Shown piece by piece: positions 1-15,055 of a stretch of 64,000 nt of DNA. The DNA lies in contig NC_037270.1 of the NCBI RefSeq assembly GCF_000002425.4, forward strand, positions 9,038,494-9,102,493, read 5' to 3'. The DNA is from Physcomitrium patens (lineage: Eukaryota; Streptophyta; Bryopsida; Funariales; Funariaceae). How positions within the stretch are numbered: position 1 is the stretch's first letter; each line of letters begins with the position of its first letter. A program made the position numbers and the translations under genes. The notes beneath the pieces were generated by a model, which was given only the letters and a program-made list of their open reading frames with translations, did no database searches and was not told the origin of the DNA.

Positions 1-2640
1 ATCATGATACCAATTGTTGAAAAGTTTTTATTAGATTAATTTGTGGAATATACCAAGTTCATGATTCATTCAATTTAATCTCCAACTACAAATTGTAGTA
101 AAACTCTGCAATCATTTCAGTGATTAACAAAACATTTAAGATGTACCCTTAAAAAACAAAATACTGGAGTATCAATTGTAATTTGTTGTTCCTAGTAATT
201 ATATCATTTTATAAATAGTCCAATCATGTTTGCAGATTAAATTAGTTTGAATCTAGAAAAAAAAAAAAAACACAAGTATGTACATACTCATTAAGCTGAT
301 CGAGTCACACATTCAAGTTGAACTTGTAAGATATTATTTTTGTACAAATGTTAAAAGATGCAACTCTCCAAAACTGTTATACTGAATTCATTTTTGAAAT
401 ATCTATTGAAATACACCTAAATACACATGGCAGAGTTGTTTGCATACAATATGCTGCATAAATGTGCATTGCTTTATCAAGTGTGCATTTGTTTTTGTAT
501 CCCTTACCTTTCCTTCTTCTTACTCTCTCTCTCTCTCTCTCTCTTTCTTCTTTCTTTCTTTCTTGATGCACTTGTTCCAAGTATCAATTACTTACAAGCA
601 ACATCACATAAAGGCACTGATGCAAAGGATAGTGGGAGGGTTGTGTGCAAAGAGGAGCTATCAAGGTTGGGTTCACACACAAACAATGAGCAAAACCAGC
701 TGAAGGTGAGTTGCTGAGAGAGAGCCCATTGAATTGTATTTTGGCAGAGGTGACGAAATAGAAAGAAGAGAAAAGGGGGATCTGGGTGACCTAAACAAAG
801 CATTGTCTCCAGAAGTTGGGTACTTTTAATAGTGTGTGCCAGTTGGCAAGCTGGATCCCTACTGACGACAGTCTACTCAGACAGTGGCTAAAAACTGCCC
901 ATTTCCTGAGAATATTTCAAAGCTAGGTTAGGGTTTCTGTCCAGTTTCCATGAAATCTGTGAGATGGGTCCAATAATTTCTTTTTTGCTGGCCTCACCCC
1001 CCTCTACATTTTGCTTGGCCTCATTCTGCTTTGGTCCTTGGCCAGCCCCCCATTCTCCAATGAAGATATGGGTGGCATGGGGAGGTCTTGGGAACATATA
1101 TTTTCTTTGCTGGTAGTCTTGTGTCTGCTTTGCATAATGGGCTCACCCCAACCCATCATTGAGAATTATTATTTGTTTGGGCAGGGTAATTTGAAAAGTT
1201 AATTGGTTTTAAAATTTATATATATATATATAATTTTGTTTTTCCCCCTTTTTGATGGAATGATAACAATGATGTGGAATACTGCATCTGCCCAGGGCAC
1301 AGGGGAATGTGATCATTCTTTCACCACACAAGGATGCTCTCCTGGATTTTGGTCTGCCACAAAGAAAAGAAAAAAAGAGGAAAAAGTATGTATGTGTGTG
1401 TATAGGATGAAACTGACAAGAATTAAGAGAAGGCAAGAAAGAAAGAAGTTCAATATTCTATCTTATGGAATTTGAAATTGAACTGAGAGCATTATATTAT
1501 TTACATGTTGTATATTTATGGTTGTGGTAGAGTGTGGAAGGGTATCAATTCATTATTGCAATTCTTCATGTAACATTTACTTTCATTTATGATTTATTCT
1601 GTTCTTGATGTGAAAGAGTAACCTGTGATCATTTTATTGGGATTATTAATGGGCAAGATTAAGACTTCTTACAGGAATAAATGATGATGGGGGGGATGTT
1701 AGGTTGCAAACACACATAAAAAAATTTCCTTTGATTATATAGGTTATTCATATGAAAACATGTGTTTGTAACTTCATGAGTGATGAATCAAAATGTGACA
1801 TCATTCCTAGATCAAGAATATTGTAATAAATTTTGAAACAGATTTTTTAAATCCAACATATATGCATCAAGTCATACAGACCTAATGAATGTAATTTTTT
1901 AAATAAAGAAATGTAAAAAACAAAGAAGGAACAAACTTAAACCTAAACTCAAACTAAACCTAAAACTGTAGTACAAATTGCTTTACCATGTGTTGAAAGA
2001 GGCACAAACCAATTCTATAACTTTTGCCTATTCTATTTGGGTATTGTTAAAATATTTTAGGCTGATGGAAAAACATACCCATGCTGACAGATTGTACACT
2101 GAATTTGTTTCCTCTTCAATTCAACAGGTAGAAATTCCCACATATGTAATTGAAATTACCACTAAACATGCCATTCAAAACATAGTTTAATATCAAAGTA
2201 ACTGCACCCACACTGTATATTTAAACAGTTAGAACGACCAGTTTCAAATCCAACATCCAGATTTTTGGCACCCATGGGGGTATAAAAAAGAAAAAGGTGA
2301 TATGCTTGATGTGAACAGTTTCAAAATGTGACAATGCCAATGAGCATACAATCTTGAACAGACTAAAAAAGTAAAAGGAAGCCCACATCAATAGATTCCA
2401 TGGCAAGTCACCCATTTTCATGTGAAAAAAAAGGGCAAGTGTGTGTTATCTATTCAGTAGTGGGAAAAAGGGGATTGGTACTTGGGTTGCCTGCATTCAG
2501 TGATAAGTGAGGTTGTGCACTGAGACAGGAAGCAAATTGTCTAGTTAATTGGGGAGTAGGGGCATGATGGAAAAACAAAAGGTGGAGGGAGGTTGGGGAG
2601 GGTTATGGAAGGGGGGCAGAGGCACTCATAAAGACTTGAT
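1..2640. other. AT-rich intergenic DNA, no gene seen
   Basis: No open frame here has a recognisable domain or splice structure. A CT microsatellite lies at about 523-545, an A run at about 257-270 and a short TA run near 1217-1232. Base composition changes sharply to GC-rich at about 2.64 kb, where the leader region of the PLATZ gene starts. Confidence 0.6.
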
Positions 2641-4372
2641 CTCTACACATGAAAGTCCGCTCAGGCCCACATGCGTCACACATGGATGAATGAATGAATG
2701 AGTGAGAGCAGCCCTGGCAACGGTGCCTCTGACCACTCGTCCGGCCCGGCCCGTTCTACTCTCCTGCAACCCGTCCCGGCTTTGCGGGAGGTTACGCTGG
2801 CTGGTTACCGAATTCTGGGTGAGGGGAGAACTTAAGTTTATTCGGCGGGCAGACGGGCAGACGAAAGAAGGAGGGGGGGCTTGGGAGCTCAGCGTTCCCG
2901 CCCTGCGCCACCCGACCTCGCCGCCGCTGCCATAGTCTTCGCCGCGCCGCACTTGGGGCAATCGTCCTTGGTCGTCCCCTTCATCGCCCGACTTCCGTGC
3001 TCCGCTCTGCTCATTTGTTCACCTCCTGCTGGCGCTCTCTCTCTCCGACCCCCCCCCCCCCCGATTTAGCCAAGCTGTAGTACACAGCTTCACACTGTTT
3101 CCAGCGTGTTGGAGTGAGTGAGTTCGAGAGTCACATTGAGCTTTCGATCTGGTTTTGGATGTGCGTCAGTGGTGCACTGCAAGCTGGGAATTAAGTCCGG
3201 CCTGACAGTGTTTTCGTATGTTTTGACTCAAGTTTGGTCAGATTTTGACTGGAGTGCGCAATTCGCAGTTTGGCTGTGCACGAGAGATCTCATACTGGGG
3301 ATTCCATAGGTCCTGAGGTTAGGAAGCAAGAGGTTTCGTCGTCTGAGGCCGAGCTGTAATGTGCACAGAGTTTGATTGAGCAGCCTGGTAGGGTCTATCA
3401 ACGGCTGCAGTGCAACTAGTGTCAGAATAGCTGGCTGGGAGTGGATTATCAGTTGTGGTACCAGATCTGGCTGAGTGGTAGCTTGGTCGCTTCTTGCAGT
3501 GAAGCTCGAGCTTGAGTTGGGTGAGATCTAGTCTTGCTCGGGGGTAATTAGTCCTGGAGAGTGTGGGCACTATCTAAGATCCAATCTGAGACAATTGGCC
3601 GAATCAATTTCGGGGAGTTCAAGCTGGAGGCGATCCTTGACACTTTTGAAATAATTGTGGCCGGAGTACCTTTGAGTCGCACCGTGCGCACAATTATCTT
3701 GAAGAGCAGTGGTCGTTTGCACCCTGGCCTCATTTTGATAATTCCAGCGTCCCGTGGAGTTCGCGTACCATTTTGTAAGCTGGCTTTGTGTTTCAGGTGT
3801 TGATCAATACACACGGTCTTGAATCGTGACTCTAAATTGAGTTTTGAAACTGCTAATGTGTAAGTCTGAGTCAACGTTGCCCGTAGGTGCAAACTTCTGC
3901 TTGATGACAACTTTCAGGCTGTTTTGCTGACCTCGTTATCAGATGTTAGTATTCAAATTTGCGGAGGCCAGTGCAGAAAGTAATTGTGCCATTGAATATT
4001 ATTTCCGACATTTTCCGATGATTTCGGAGATTCAAGGTTTGGGTGTTAAATTGGCGACCCAGTAGTGTTATGCGACTTGATGTGCCGGTTTCAGTAGCGA
4101 AGGGAGTTAGAAAATGTAACGTATCTCTTTGGTGAACTCTTTCAATACGAGAGGTTCTCCTGAAGTTCTGTAGTGTAATTTCTACTGTTGCACGGGTTTC
4201 TGTGTGAAGATTGGCTTTCTCAAGCCTTCGTTGGCTGTTCGGAAGAGTATTATGTGAACAGCTGTCATCCATGACTCCATTCGCACTCGCACTGTAGGAC
4301 TTGAATCTGGAGTAGTGTGGACTTTAGGAGCTACTCTCGCAGGTCGTGTGCAGTGTGAATTATCTTGCAGCC
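2641..4372 (+). promoter_or_regulatory. GC-rich promoter and long 5' leader region of the PLATZ gene
   Basis: The region is CpG-rich between about 2.7 and 3.06 kb and ends in a CT run and a C run (about 3034-3062), as often found near plant transcription starts. From 3.06 to 4.37 kb there is no coding frame of note. The sequence just before the PLATZ start (TTATCTTGCAG then CC and ATG) looks like a splice acceptor, so a 5'UTR intron ending at 4370 is likely. I could not fix its donor or the transcription start. Several upstream ATGs would precede the main start if the leader is unspliced. Confidence 0.5.
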
Positions 4373-5146
4373 ATGGTGGGTTATGACCTGTCGGCGCTGC
4401 CTCAGAAACCGGCTTGGTTGGAGTCTCTCTTGGCCGAGAGGTTCTTTGTGCCGTGTGCCAAGCACGGGGCGTTCAAGAAGAACGAGAGAAATGTGTTCTG
4501 TGTGGACTGCAATGCTGGTGTGTGTCAGCATTGTGTTCCTGATCACCAGAACCATTGTATTCTCCAGATTCGTCGTTATGTGTACCACGATGTGATCCGT
4601 CTGCAAGATATGCAGCGTCTCCTGGACTGCTCAACGGTTCAGACGTACATTATCAATAGCGCGCGGGTGGTGTTCCTAAATCAGAGGCCGCAGCCCCGTC
4701 CGTCGAAGGGGTTGGGCAACGCTTGCGGTACTTGTGACAGGAGCCTGCAAGACTCTTACGCATACTGCTCAGTGGCATGCAAGGTGGATGCCGTTGTTAG
4801 CAGCGGGAAGGACCTATCAACACTTCTGCCTGAGAGCGGCAACATGCCGTACTCGTTCTTCACATGTTCCCCGACTCGGAGCTTGAAAGGTGGGAAACAC
4901 GAGTTGGAGGATGAGCTATTGACGGACTCACTGTGCGACGGGTCGCCGACGCATACTTCGTCAGCATCGACAGGCAGCGAGGGGATAGGATTCTGTGGCA
5001 TTGTGTCGACGGCTTCGACTCAATTGCTGCCCAAGAAAGTTCGAAGCGGACGTATTTCGTCGATGGCGACGTCGCCGAAGTCTGTAATATTCCCGGTGTC
5101 TGTGAAGAGAAGAAAAGGGACTCCTCACAGATCTCCATTTTGTTAG
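4373..5146 (+). CDS. PLATZ zinc-finger DNA-binding protein, 257 aa
   Basis: PLATZ proteins are plant zinc-dependent DNA-binding proteins that bind A/T-rich sequences, act in the nucleus, usually repress transcription, and in some cases work with RNA polymerase III factors. The zinc ligands are complete: C28-x2-H31, C43-x2-C46, C51-x2-C54 and H58/H61, then C118-x2-C121-x10-C132-x3-C136. The hallmark stretch after the first cluster (IRRYVYHDVIRLQD) is present. The C-terminal half is Ser/Thr-rich with basic patches (KKVRSGR, VKRRKGTPHR) that could be nuclear signals. The start at 4373 is chosen because its context is GCCATGG and the conserved N-terminus (ALPQKPAWLESLL) follows at once; an in-frame ATG at 4346 would lie in the presumed 5'UTR intron. 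The coding region is one exon, whereas many PLATZ genes carry coding introns. Confidence 0.93.
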   Translation: MVGYDLSALPQKPAWLESLLAERFFVPCAKHGAFKKNERNVFCVDCNAGVCQHCVPDHQNHCILQIRRYVYHDVIRLQDMQRLLDCSTVQTYIINSARVVFLNQRPQPRPSKGLGNACGTCDRSLQDSYAYCSVACKVDAVVSSGKDLSTLLPESGNMPYSFFTCSPTRSLKGGKHELEDELLTDSLCDGSPTHTSSASTGSEGIGFCGIVSTASTQLLPKKVRSGRISSMATSPKSVIFPVSVKRRKGTPHRSPFC

Positions 5147-5815
5147 GTACAAGCTCTAAGTAGAGAGCCATGTTGCGTTATTCATCCTCCATCCCACATA
5201 TTTTTTGGTATCTCGCTCAGTCGGTTACCCAGAAGTTGTTATTGGCCTCCCTTGTGCGAGAGGTTTCATCGACAAAGCTGCAGGTCGTTTCTTACGACTG
5301 ATCGGAACAACTAAAGCAGCATGTTCTTCCAGTCCGGTTCGAAAGTTAGCCCTACATCTACGGTGGTTGGAAGGAGCGGTTTGATTGATTCTTTATTGGA
5401 TGCTAGCTCGGCGATATAATTTAAGAGTTTGCGAAGTTTTGGGGACACACAGAGGGTCGAGGTGATTGGACGCCTTGATAGCCTAACTCAGGCTGCTTTG
5501 TTAAGGAGGACGCCTACCATTGTGGTGTTTCGGCTATAGTTTTTGATTCATCCGTCTGCGGCAAGCACTCATTAGGTAGAGAGTCTCTGTCGGGACTAGA
5601 TCGGAATGAGGACCCGATTGTTAGTATTGGAGCCGGAATGGCGAAGCGCTCCCATTCGAGAGTTGAGTGCAACAATCCTGAGGGATGCGACGTTAATTGG
5701 TGGCCTGTAATTACAGATAATTCACAGAGGAGTTGGTTCTCTCAGTAGTGTCAAGCAGATCTTGCTTGTTGTAGTTCTACGTTATTATGATTTCAGGATG
5801 TGACGCCGTACATGC

Positions 5816-5821
5816 AATAAA
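5816..5821 (+). terminator. Poly(A) signal AATAAA of the PLATZ gene
   Basis: AATAAA lies 670 bases after the PLATZ stop codon, with no competing gene in between. It implies a 3'UTR of about 0.7 kb (5147 to about 5840). Confidence 0.5.
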
Positions 5822-5840
5822 AGCTTGGCTATGTCCGTGA

Positions 5841-7616
5841 CTATACTATTTTTGCTGTCTTATTGTGCACAGCTTGTGACAGTTCCAAGTGGTCCAATTT
5901 GCTTCGTAATTTCGAATGAAGCAGTTCATTCAACATTCTTTAAGAAAGGAAGTCCTGATGTGAAATTCAATTCTAAACAGAAATTGATATATGTCCCACC
6001 TGCTTTTTCTGGTTTTGACAATGGCAACTGTAATTCCTACTGAGGATGCATCATCAGTATGGGAGTATGCGAGGACCTTTCTTGGGATGAGAGTAGCTTC
6101 TTATTCACTTGTGACGGAATTCAATACAAGTTCAATAATTCTTTACTGAGCACTTGATTGCCAGAGCTGTGCGCTGTGTGCTCTCAGTGTCTGGCATCGA
6201 CAAAGAGTTCTGTTGTGGTAACTTACCACTTGTCGCCACCTATTTTCTCAGTAACTATTCAAATCTTTAAGTCGGCTGCATAATCGCAGGTAGTTCATTC
6301 TACATTTTCAAGGAACAGTGAATCTAAACTTTTCAGGAACAAGCTCATCAAATCCGCGTACAGCTTCTTTGATTGTAACTGAAGGTAGCTGACAATGTAG
6401 TTTGTGTGATTCCACTACTATCGTGCAGAAGGTACAAACACTTCCAAGCGCTGAAATCGTGAACAACACCAAACCGATTAGGCACAAGTGTTTACAGCAG
6501 ATGTAAGCGCCGGAAGTTGTCGTGATGGGGTGACGAACACAAGAGAGAAGCGACAATTGTTAACCAATATCCCTTCGAATTTATCACTTAATTTTCACTT
6601 CACTATGCAAACCTTACCATGCATGCGAATGTGTGGAAATTGAAGGTCTCATAAATAGAGGAGAAAGTAAGCCACCTGCTACGATCATGCGCAGACAGGG
6701 CTTCTCCGCTCTATAATAGCCAAATAATATGTGCTCATCATGAATTCTAGTGAGGGTATCTTGGCATTTCAGTTGTTGATTACCTCAGTCATCAGATCCT
6801 TCACTAGCAATACAATGCAGGACATGCAACCATTTAGCACCTACAGAAGTTCAGTCCCACGTTTCAATAGACTACAGAAATGCAAGAAGCTTATTTGAGA
6901 CATGCATAACGCCAAAAAGATCAGTTATCATGAAAGCACCGTTTCCACAAGTCATCACGTATCAAAAGTCCATTGCCCACAAAAAGGTGCCCAGTGTTGC
7001 CAGTCAAATGCTCAGGCAAACTTCCAACTGTTTGTATCCAAAATATCAACTCGAAAGATATGAGGAATACAGAACCAAGCTTGACAAACAATGACTATTA
7101 ATCCAAGATGTACAATGGACTTAGGAGAAGTATGCCTCCAAATACAAAAAAATCTTTCAATATACGAGTGACCAGTCTACACATGATTTATCATAACGAC
7201 AACAGAAACAATCATCCGAACATGGTACAACGTACAATCAATGAGCTTGTTAAAAACATTATGGCATATACTAGAGACACTCTTAACACAAGCACCCTAA
7301 CCCACTGGTCAAATCTAAACAGTTCCAACAGACACGGAAGGCAAAATGACAAGGCAGTATTAAAACAATGGCAATTTCTTAAATGCTAACAATATCAGGA
7401 TACTGAAAAGTGAGACACATAACAGCAAATAACCCAAGCCACACGTCAATTTACAACAAGCTAAACTGATCAACATCACCACTGCCATCCAAAAAAACCA
7501 AACAAAAACAGTTCCTGTTTCATTACATTTCCGACGTATTCCAATTCGACATCGTCAGAAACAATTCACGGTGACATATTGTAACACCCAACAAAAAAAG
7601 GACATCCCGAATGTTA
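5841..7616. other. Intergenic, nothing recognised
   Basis: Mixed-composition sequence between the PLATZ 3' end and the left arm of the H3.3 inverted repeat. The short open frames (for example around 7108-7389 and 6308-6556) show no family motif and no partner exons. Confidence 0.5.
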
Positions 7617-7731
7617 AAAGCCATTGGGGCAACACAAACATTCGCCGGCGGACTTTCATATGCAAATGCCACATCCAACAGTACACCCGGACAACCGCAC
7701 TTTGGTGGGTTCAAAAGAACCCGAAACTGAT

Positions 7732-7737
7732 TTTATT
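7732..7737 (-). terminator. Poly(A) signal of the left H3.3 gene
   Basis: TTTATT on the + strand reads AATAAA on the gene strand, 73 bases past the stop codon. The same signal sits at the mirrored position in the right copy. Confidence 0.6.
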
Positions 7738-7809
7738 CTGTTTTTTTTTGGTTTTTTTCAAGTTTTTTCGCTTCACGTCCCCATAAAATCTGTACAAGGA
7801 TTTCCCTCC

Positions 7810-9150
<1,341 letters not shown>

Positions 9151-9719
9151 GCATGCAACCTCTAACGCGCGCAACCATCCTCCATAGCAAGAAACGCCAT
9201 GTTCCGTCCGACACACCTTGCACCACCGCGGCAACGAACCAAACCGCTCCCACACCACCCTAACCGACCAGGGTTTCTGCGGAAATGTAGCTAAATAGAA
9301 ATATGTGTGTAAACAACAAACCCTCCAACAAAAGCATCGCCGACACGACACGACAGCAAAAACCCGCAAGCCAGAGCCGGAACGCACCTCGGAAAACGAT
9401 GCGGCGATGTAGAAGAAACGAGAGCACGGACGAACGATCGAATGAACGAACGGCAAGGTGCAAATGAGACCTCAAACACAAACGCACTGAAAGACACACA
9501 CACACACACGAGGGTAACCAGACAATGAATGGCTCGGTGGAAAAACCAGGGTTCGGAAGGAAGCGTGTCTCGTCTCGAACGATACGCGCCCCTCCTCCTC
9601 CCCCGTTCCCACTGCAGGAGAGACCAAGGGCGATCTGGCTCTCTCTCCGCCCTTGGATGCTCCCGCATCCCACGGCCGCGACGCCCTTGTGCTCTCTACG
9701 CTCCGCAGGCCCAGGGGTG

Positions 9720-10693
9720 CTATCAGGACTCAAATGGGGAGGTTCGAAGGATCTTATCTTTTCCCGGTCTTTTTTTTGTGAGAACTCTGCATTCTGAACG
9801 TGTTGTAGGTAGTATGCTGATTATAAGGTGGTATTTTGCGAGACTTCATATTTGAATCACTTTTTATGTAGTATTTTGCGTCATATTAATATTTAAATAA
9901 TGTAATACAGCATATTGTGATAATACATACAAGTGTTATGTAATATATTTTGTAAGAAAAATGGAAGTATATTTATTTTTTACAAACACAAATTTATTTA
10001 ACTTTTTAACAATTGTACCTTTTTGTATTAATATTATTGCCATGTAGACATTATAAATGTATAATTTTCAGACAGATTGTAAAATAATTTGAAAGAAAAA
10101 AATATTGTAAATTATGTGTTATAAGTTAGATGTTTTGTTTGAAGTTTCATGTTGCATGCTATTCAACCATATTTTGGATACTGATCTGACGATGCAACTC
10201 TTACCAATTTGCATCAACAACACGTAGAATTCGATCTACAACTACTCAAAAGTTTAGCTATTGCATGGAAAATGTATTTTTGTAACAAAAAAGAATAGGA
10301 TATCACTTTCAACTATTTCCAATATGAAATTTGTTCCCAATTTAAAAGCTAGTTTTATAAAATGAATAATTTGTTTAATATAAATTACAATTCACATTAT
10401 AATCCATAAAACAATAAGTATGTTAGATATACATGAGTTCAACCTTAAATTTTGAATTGAAGTGGTTGCCAATATGGAACTTAAATGCATTTATGTATAC
10501 ATACATACATACATACATACATATCCAAATAACACATTTAATAAAAAGGAAAAGTATTTCTCACAAAAAGCAATTGTTGATGACACAGAAAATGCAAAGC
10601 TCTAAAGGTGTGGAATTCTCAATTAAATGAAGTGATTTACGGATGAAGCGACAACCCATTCGAACTTAAACTCAGCACTTTCCCGCCCTTTAC
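9720..10693. other. AT-rich spacer between the two H3.3 inverted-repeat arms
   Basis: About 970 bases with much lower GC than the arms and no coding frame. It contains an ACAT/ATAC microsatellite at about 10496-10522. The two H3.3 promoters face each other across it. The left arm joins it at CAGGGGTG/CTATC and the right arm at CTTTAC/CACCCC. Confidence 0.7.
10679..10687 (+). promoter_or_regulatory. E2F-like site TTTCCCGCC next to the right arm
   Basis: This nine-base match to the consensus E2F element lies seven bases outside the right arm, about 1.06 kb before the right H3.3 start codon. It has no counterpart beside the left arm. E2F sites drive S-phase genes, so one here would be odd for H3.3. 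A chance match is possible. Confidence 0.3.
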
Positions 10694-11261
10694 CACCCCT
10701 GGGCCTGCGGAGCGAGAGAGCACAAGGGCGTCGCGGCCGTGGGATGCGGGAGCATCCAAGGGCGGAGAGAGAGCCAGATCGCCCTTGGTCTCTCCTGCAG
10801 TGGGAACGGGGGAGGAGGAGGGGCGCGTATCGTTCGAGACGAGACACGCTTCCTTCCGAACCCTGGTTTTTCCACCGAGCCATTCATTGTCTGGTTACCC
10901 TCGTGTGTGTGTGTGTGTCTTTCAGTGCGTTTGTGTTTGAGGTCTCATTTGCACCTTGCCGTTCGTTCGTTCGATCGTTCGTCCGTGCTCTCGTTTCTTC
11001 TACATCGCCGCATCGTTTTCCGAGGTGCGTTCCGGCTCTGGCTTGCGGGTTTTTGCTGTCGTGTCGTGTCGGCGATGCTTTTGTTGGAGGGTTTGTTGTT
11101 TACACACATATTTCTATTTAGCTACATTTCCGCAGAAACCCTGGTCGGTTAGGGTGGTGTGGGAGCGGTTTGGTTCGTTGCCGCGGTGGTGCAAGGTGTG
11201 TCGGACGGAACATGGCGTTTCTTGCTATGGAGGATGGTTGCGCGCGTTAGAGGTAGCATGC

Positions 11262-12605
<1,344 letters not shown>

Positions 12606-12677
12606 GGAGGGAAATCCTTGTACAGATTTTATGGGGACGTGAAGCGAAAAAACTTGAAAAAAACCAAAAAAAAACAG

Positions 12678-12683
12678 AATAAA
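12678..12683 (+). terminator. Poly(A) signal of the right H3.3 gene
   Basis: AATAAA, 73 bases past the stop codon and just after an A-rich stretch. It mirrors the signal at 7732-7737. Confidence 0.6.
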
Positions 12684-12798
12684 ATCAGTTTCGGGTTCTT
12701 TTGAACCCACCAAAGTGCGGTTGTCCGGGTGTACTGTTGGATGTGGCATTTGCATATGAAAGTCCGCCGGCGAATGTTTGTGTTGCCCCAATGGCTTT

Positions 12799-14100
12799 GT
12801 TACACTTCACTACAGACTGCCTAAGTCTTCGGAATTTATGGTCAGTGCAGATTGTTCTCTCTGTCAAGGTTCGAGAGAACTTGTCAGTTAGCTTTCTTGG
12901 CGATTTTTATTCGATGACGTCGGGAAGGTACCAGTCGTGCTGGCTAGGAGTGGTGGCCTAGTATTTCGCATTTTTGCGGGAATCGGCGGTTTTCAGATAC
13001 TTTTGCTCTTGACTTTGTAAATCTTTTTCACTCAATCACTGCCACTACACCAGCTCTGTCTTTTACGGGTATAGTGTTTTTTTTTTTTTTTTTTTTTTTT
13101 TTTCTTTTCTTTTAGTGGCAGCTCATCACATTGTTTGAGAAAGAAAACCTGGACTTAAACAGGTGGTTTTACTACCAATTGTCCTCGGGCAGCTGCCATT
13201 GTTTGCGTGGGCAGCCTATTCTTTCGCTGAGTGCAGTAGCCCGAGAGCTTTGACGGGTTGGATTTTAGGATACCATGTAGACAATACTGGTTTCATTTCT
13301 CCTGATCTACATATGCTGCTAAGGTGTACCCCGTTATGTCGGGTGGTCTGCGTCATTGTTGTTTGTTGTATCCGACTTTTTCGCCATGCTTGGTGGTCGA
13401 TTTCCGCCGTCTTGAATGGCTCCCTCCTGCTGCCGGTTTCCCTCTCCACGGCTCCGTTGCTAGTGGTGGTGTTTTCACTATTCGAGATTTTTGGGTTCTA
13501 TGGAACCATCGTGGTCACGTTGTTTTTCCGCGTCGCGACATTCAGTGTTTTACTTGCGCATTGTGCAATCCACGGTACTTATGCTGGGTAATTAGTTTCA
13601 CGTGGTAACCTTGAGTTCACAGTGCCATTTTGCTTTCGCAAACGTTTCATCATTTGTTTCCCCCCCCCACGTGGTCCGAAATTCACGTAGTTTTCTACGT
13701 GCTTCAGTTTATGGTGGCAGTTTTCGACGCATTAGATGTAGTCCAATAGCGGAACATGTACCTCCTCGGTATTGGAATATGTCTATTGCGCTATATGCGC
13801 CGTGGAATTATTGGGGGTGATCTTTACAAAACGGATGTGCTGAATACCTTCGAAGTGAGCTAGTCGAAGATAATAACTCCCGGAGTTGCACCCAGTGAAG
13901 AATGCATGCGTGAGTGGAAGTGCTTCCATGTTGGCGGCTGTATTACGGCAGTCAATGAAAAAGCCTAGTGGGATGTGTTCGCATTGGTACTCGTGCCGAA
14001 GTTTCTCACGCAGAGGTAAGGGAAGTGAGATAGTTTTAAAAGAATTGGGGTATTGATCTTTTTTTCGTATTACTTCATATCAAAGTCAAAAAGTACTTCC
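12799..14100. other. Unique sequence right of the H3.3 repeat, no gene recognised
   Basis: Contains a T homopolymer of about 25 bases at 13078-13103 followed by TTTCTTTTCTTTTAG. A 142-codon open frame at 13163-13591 is rich in hydrophobic residues but has no signature, and frames around it overlap, so I do not call it a gene. Confidence 0.5.
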
Positions 14101-14109
14101 CCAATCTCT

Positions 14110-14650
14110 ACACTTAGGGATGGCATTGGTTTGAACCGAACCAGTTTCGAAGCTGTTGAAAACGATTAAACGGTTTGGATCATGCCGGTTTGAGGCGGAC
14201 CGGTTCAATCAGTTTGGTAAATTTTTATAACTAGTTTCAACCAGTTTACAATAGCATGCTGTTAACTGTGTACGTGAATTTCTAGTGTCGGAGAGGCAGT
14301 TTTAGTTGGAAGTCCTTGTTGTGTTGAATTTCTGGACAACGGACTTTTTGTGGGTCAGCGTTATTCAACTACGAATTGCTGACCGAGTGGTGGCATCATC
14401 GCCTTACCCACCAGCTAATAGCCTTAAGTATAGACTGAGGACCAGATTAGACAAAGCTGATAAGAAGACATGAATGAGTGGCAACTCTTTTACCAGTTTG
14501 CACCAGTTATAAATCGGTTCCAAGCCGGTTCCAATCAGATTGAGCATAACCTGAAACTGGTTTGCATTTATCCAACAAAATTCTAACCGGTTTGATCGGA
14601 TTGATCGGTTTAAACCGGTTTAACTCCGTTTCCGGAACCAATTTAACAGA
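14110..14650. repeat. Block of AACCGGTT-like motifs
   Basis: Two sub-blocks (about 14125-14250 and 14485-14645) are crowded with variants of AACCGGTT, ACCAGTTT and CGGTTTGA on both strands, separated by ordinary sequence. Density is highest at 14580-14630, where three near-consensus copies occur within 50 bases. Such blocks occur in decayed non-autonomous repeats. AACCGG/CCGGTT is also the core bound by Grainyhead/CP2-type factors in other eukaryotes, which may be coincidence. Confidence 0.5.
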
Positions 14651-15055
14651 AGCTAGAGGTTTAGGGGAGAGTAAATAAGGTCGGCCGCCTTTGAACTCGG
14701 CTAAATGGTATTAGCGGTGGGCATCTACTGCCGCTTCTGAAATATAACGATGGACGAATGTGGTGCTGAACTCAAAGGATGCGAGGCTACTCCAGTAAAT
14801 AAAGCTATTTGAGAACAGCTAGCTGATGCATACGCCTGTGGACACTCTAATTGACTTACACCAGGTGACCAATTTGTTGGTGATACTCAACATGCACCCT
14901 CGTTCATCCACCAAACATCCCATCCATCTTGGCATTAGGATTAGGTGAAAAGAAAGTTACCCTGATGTGGCTTTTCTGTGGCGAGTAAACTCCAACTTGT
15001 ACATAATGTTTTGTCCCCTAATAAAATATGACCTCTTGAGTATATATTAGGAATA

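Noticed and set aside
427..717. Leucine-rich open frame at 427-717
   Set aside because: Produced by the CT microsatellite; no other coding evidence.
1930..1972. AAACCTAAA-like runs resembling plant telomere repeat
   Set aside because: Irregular, only a few units, not tandem TTTAGGG; too weak for an interstitial telomere call.
13163..13591. Hydrophobic 142-codon open frame
   Set aside because: No conserved motif, no splice partners, and overlapping open frames in the same stretch point to composition rather than coding.
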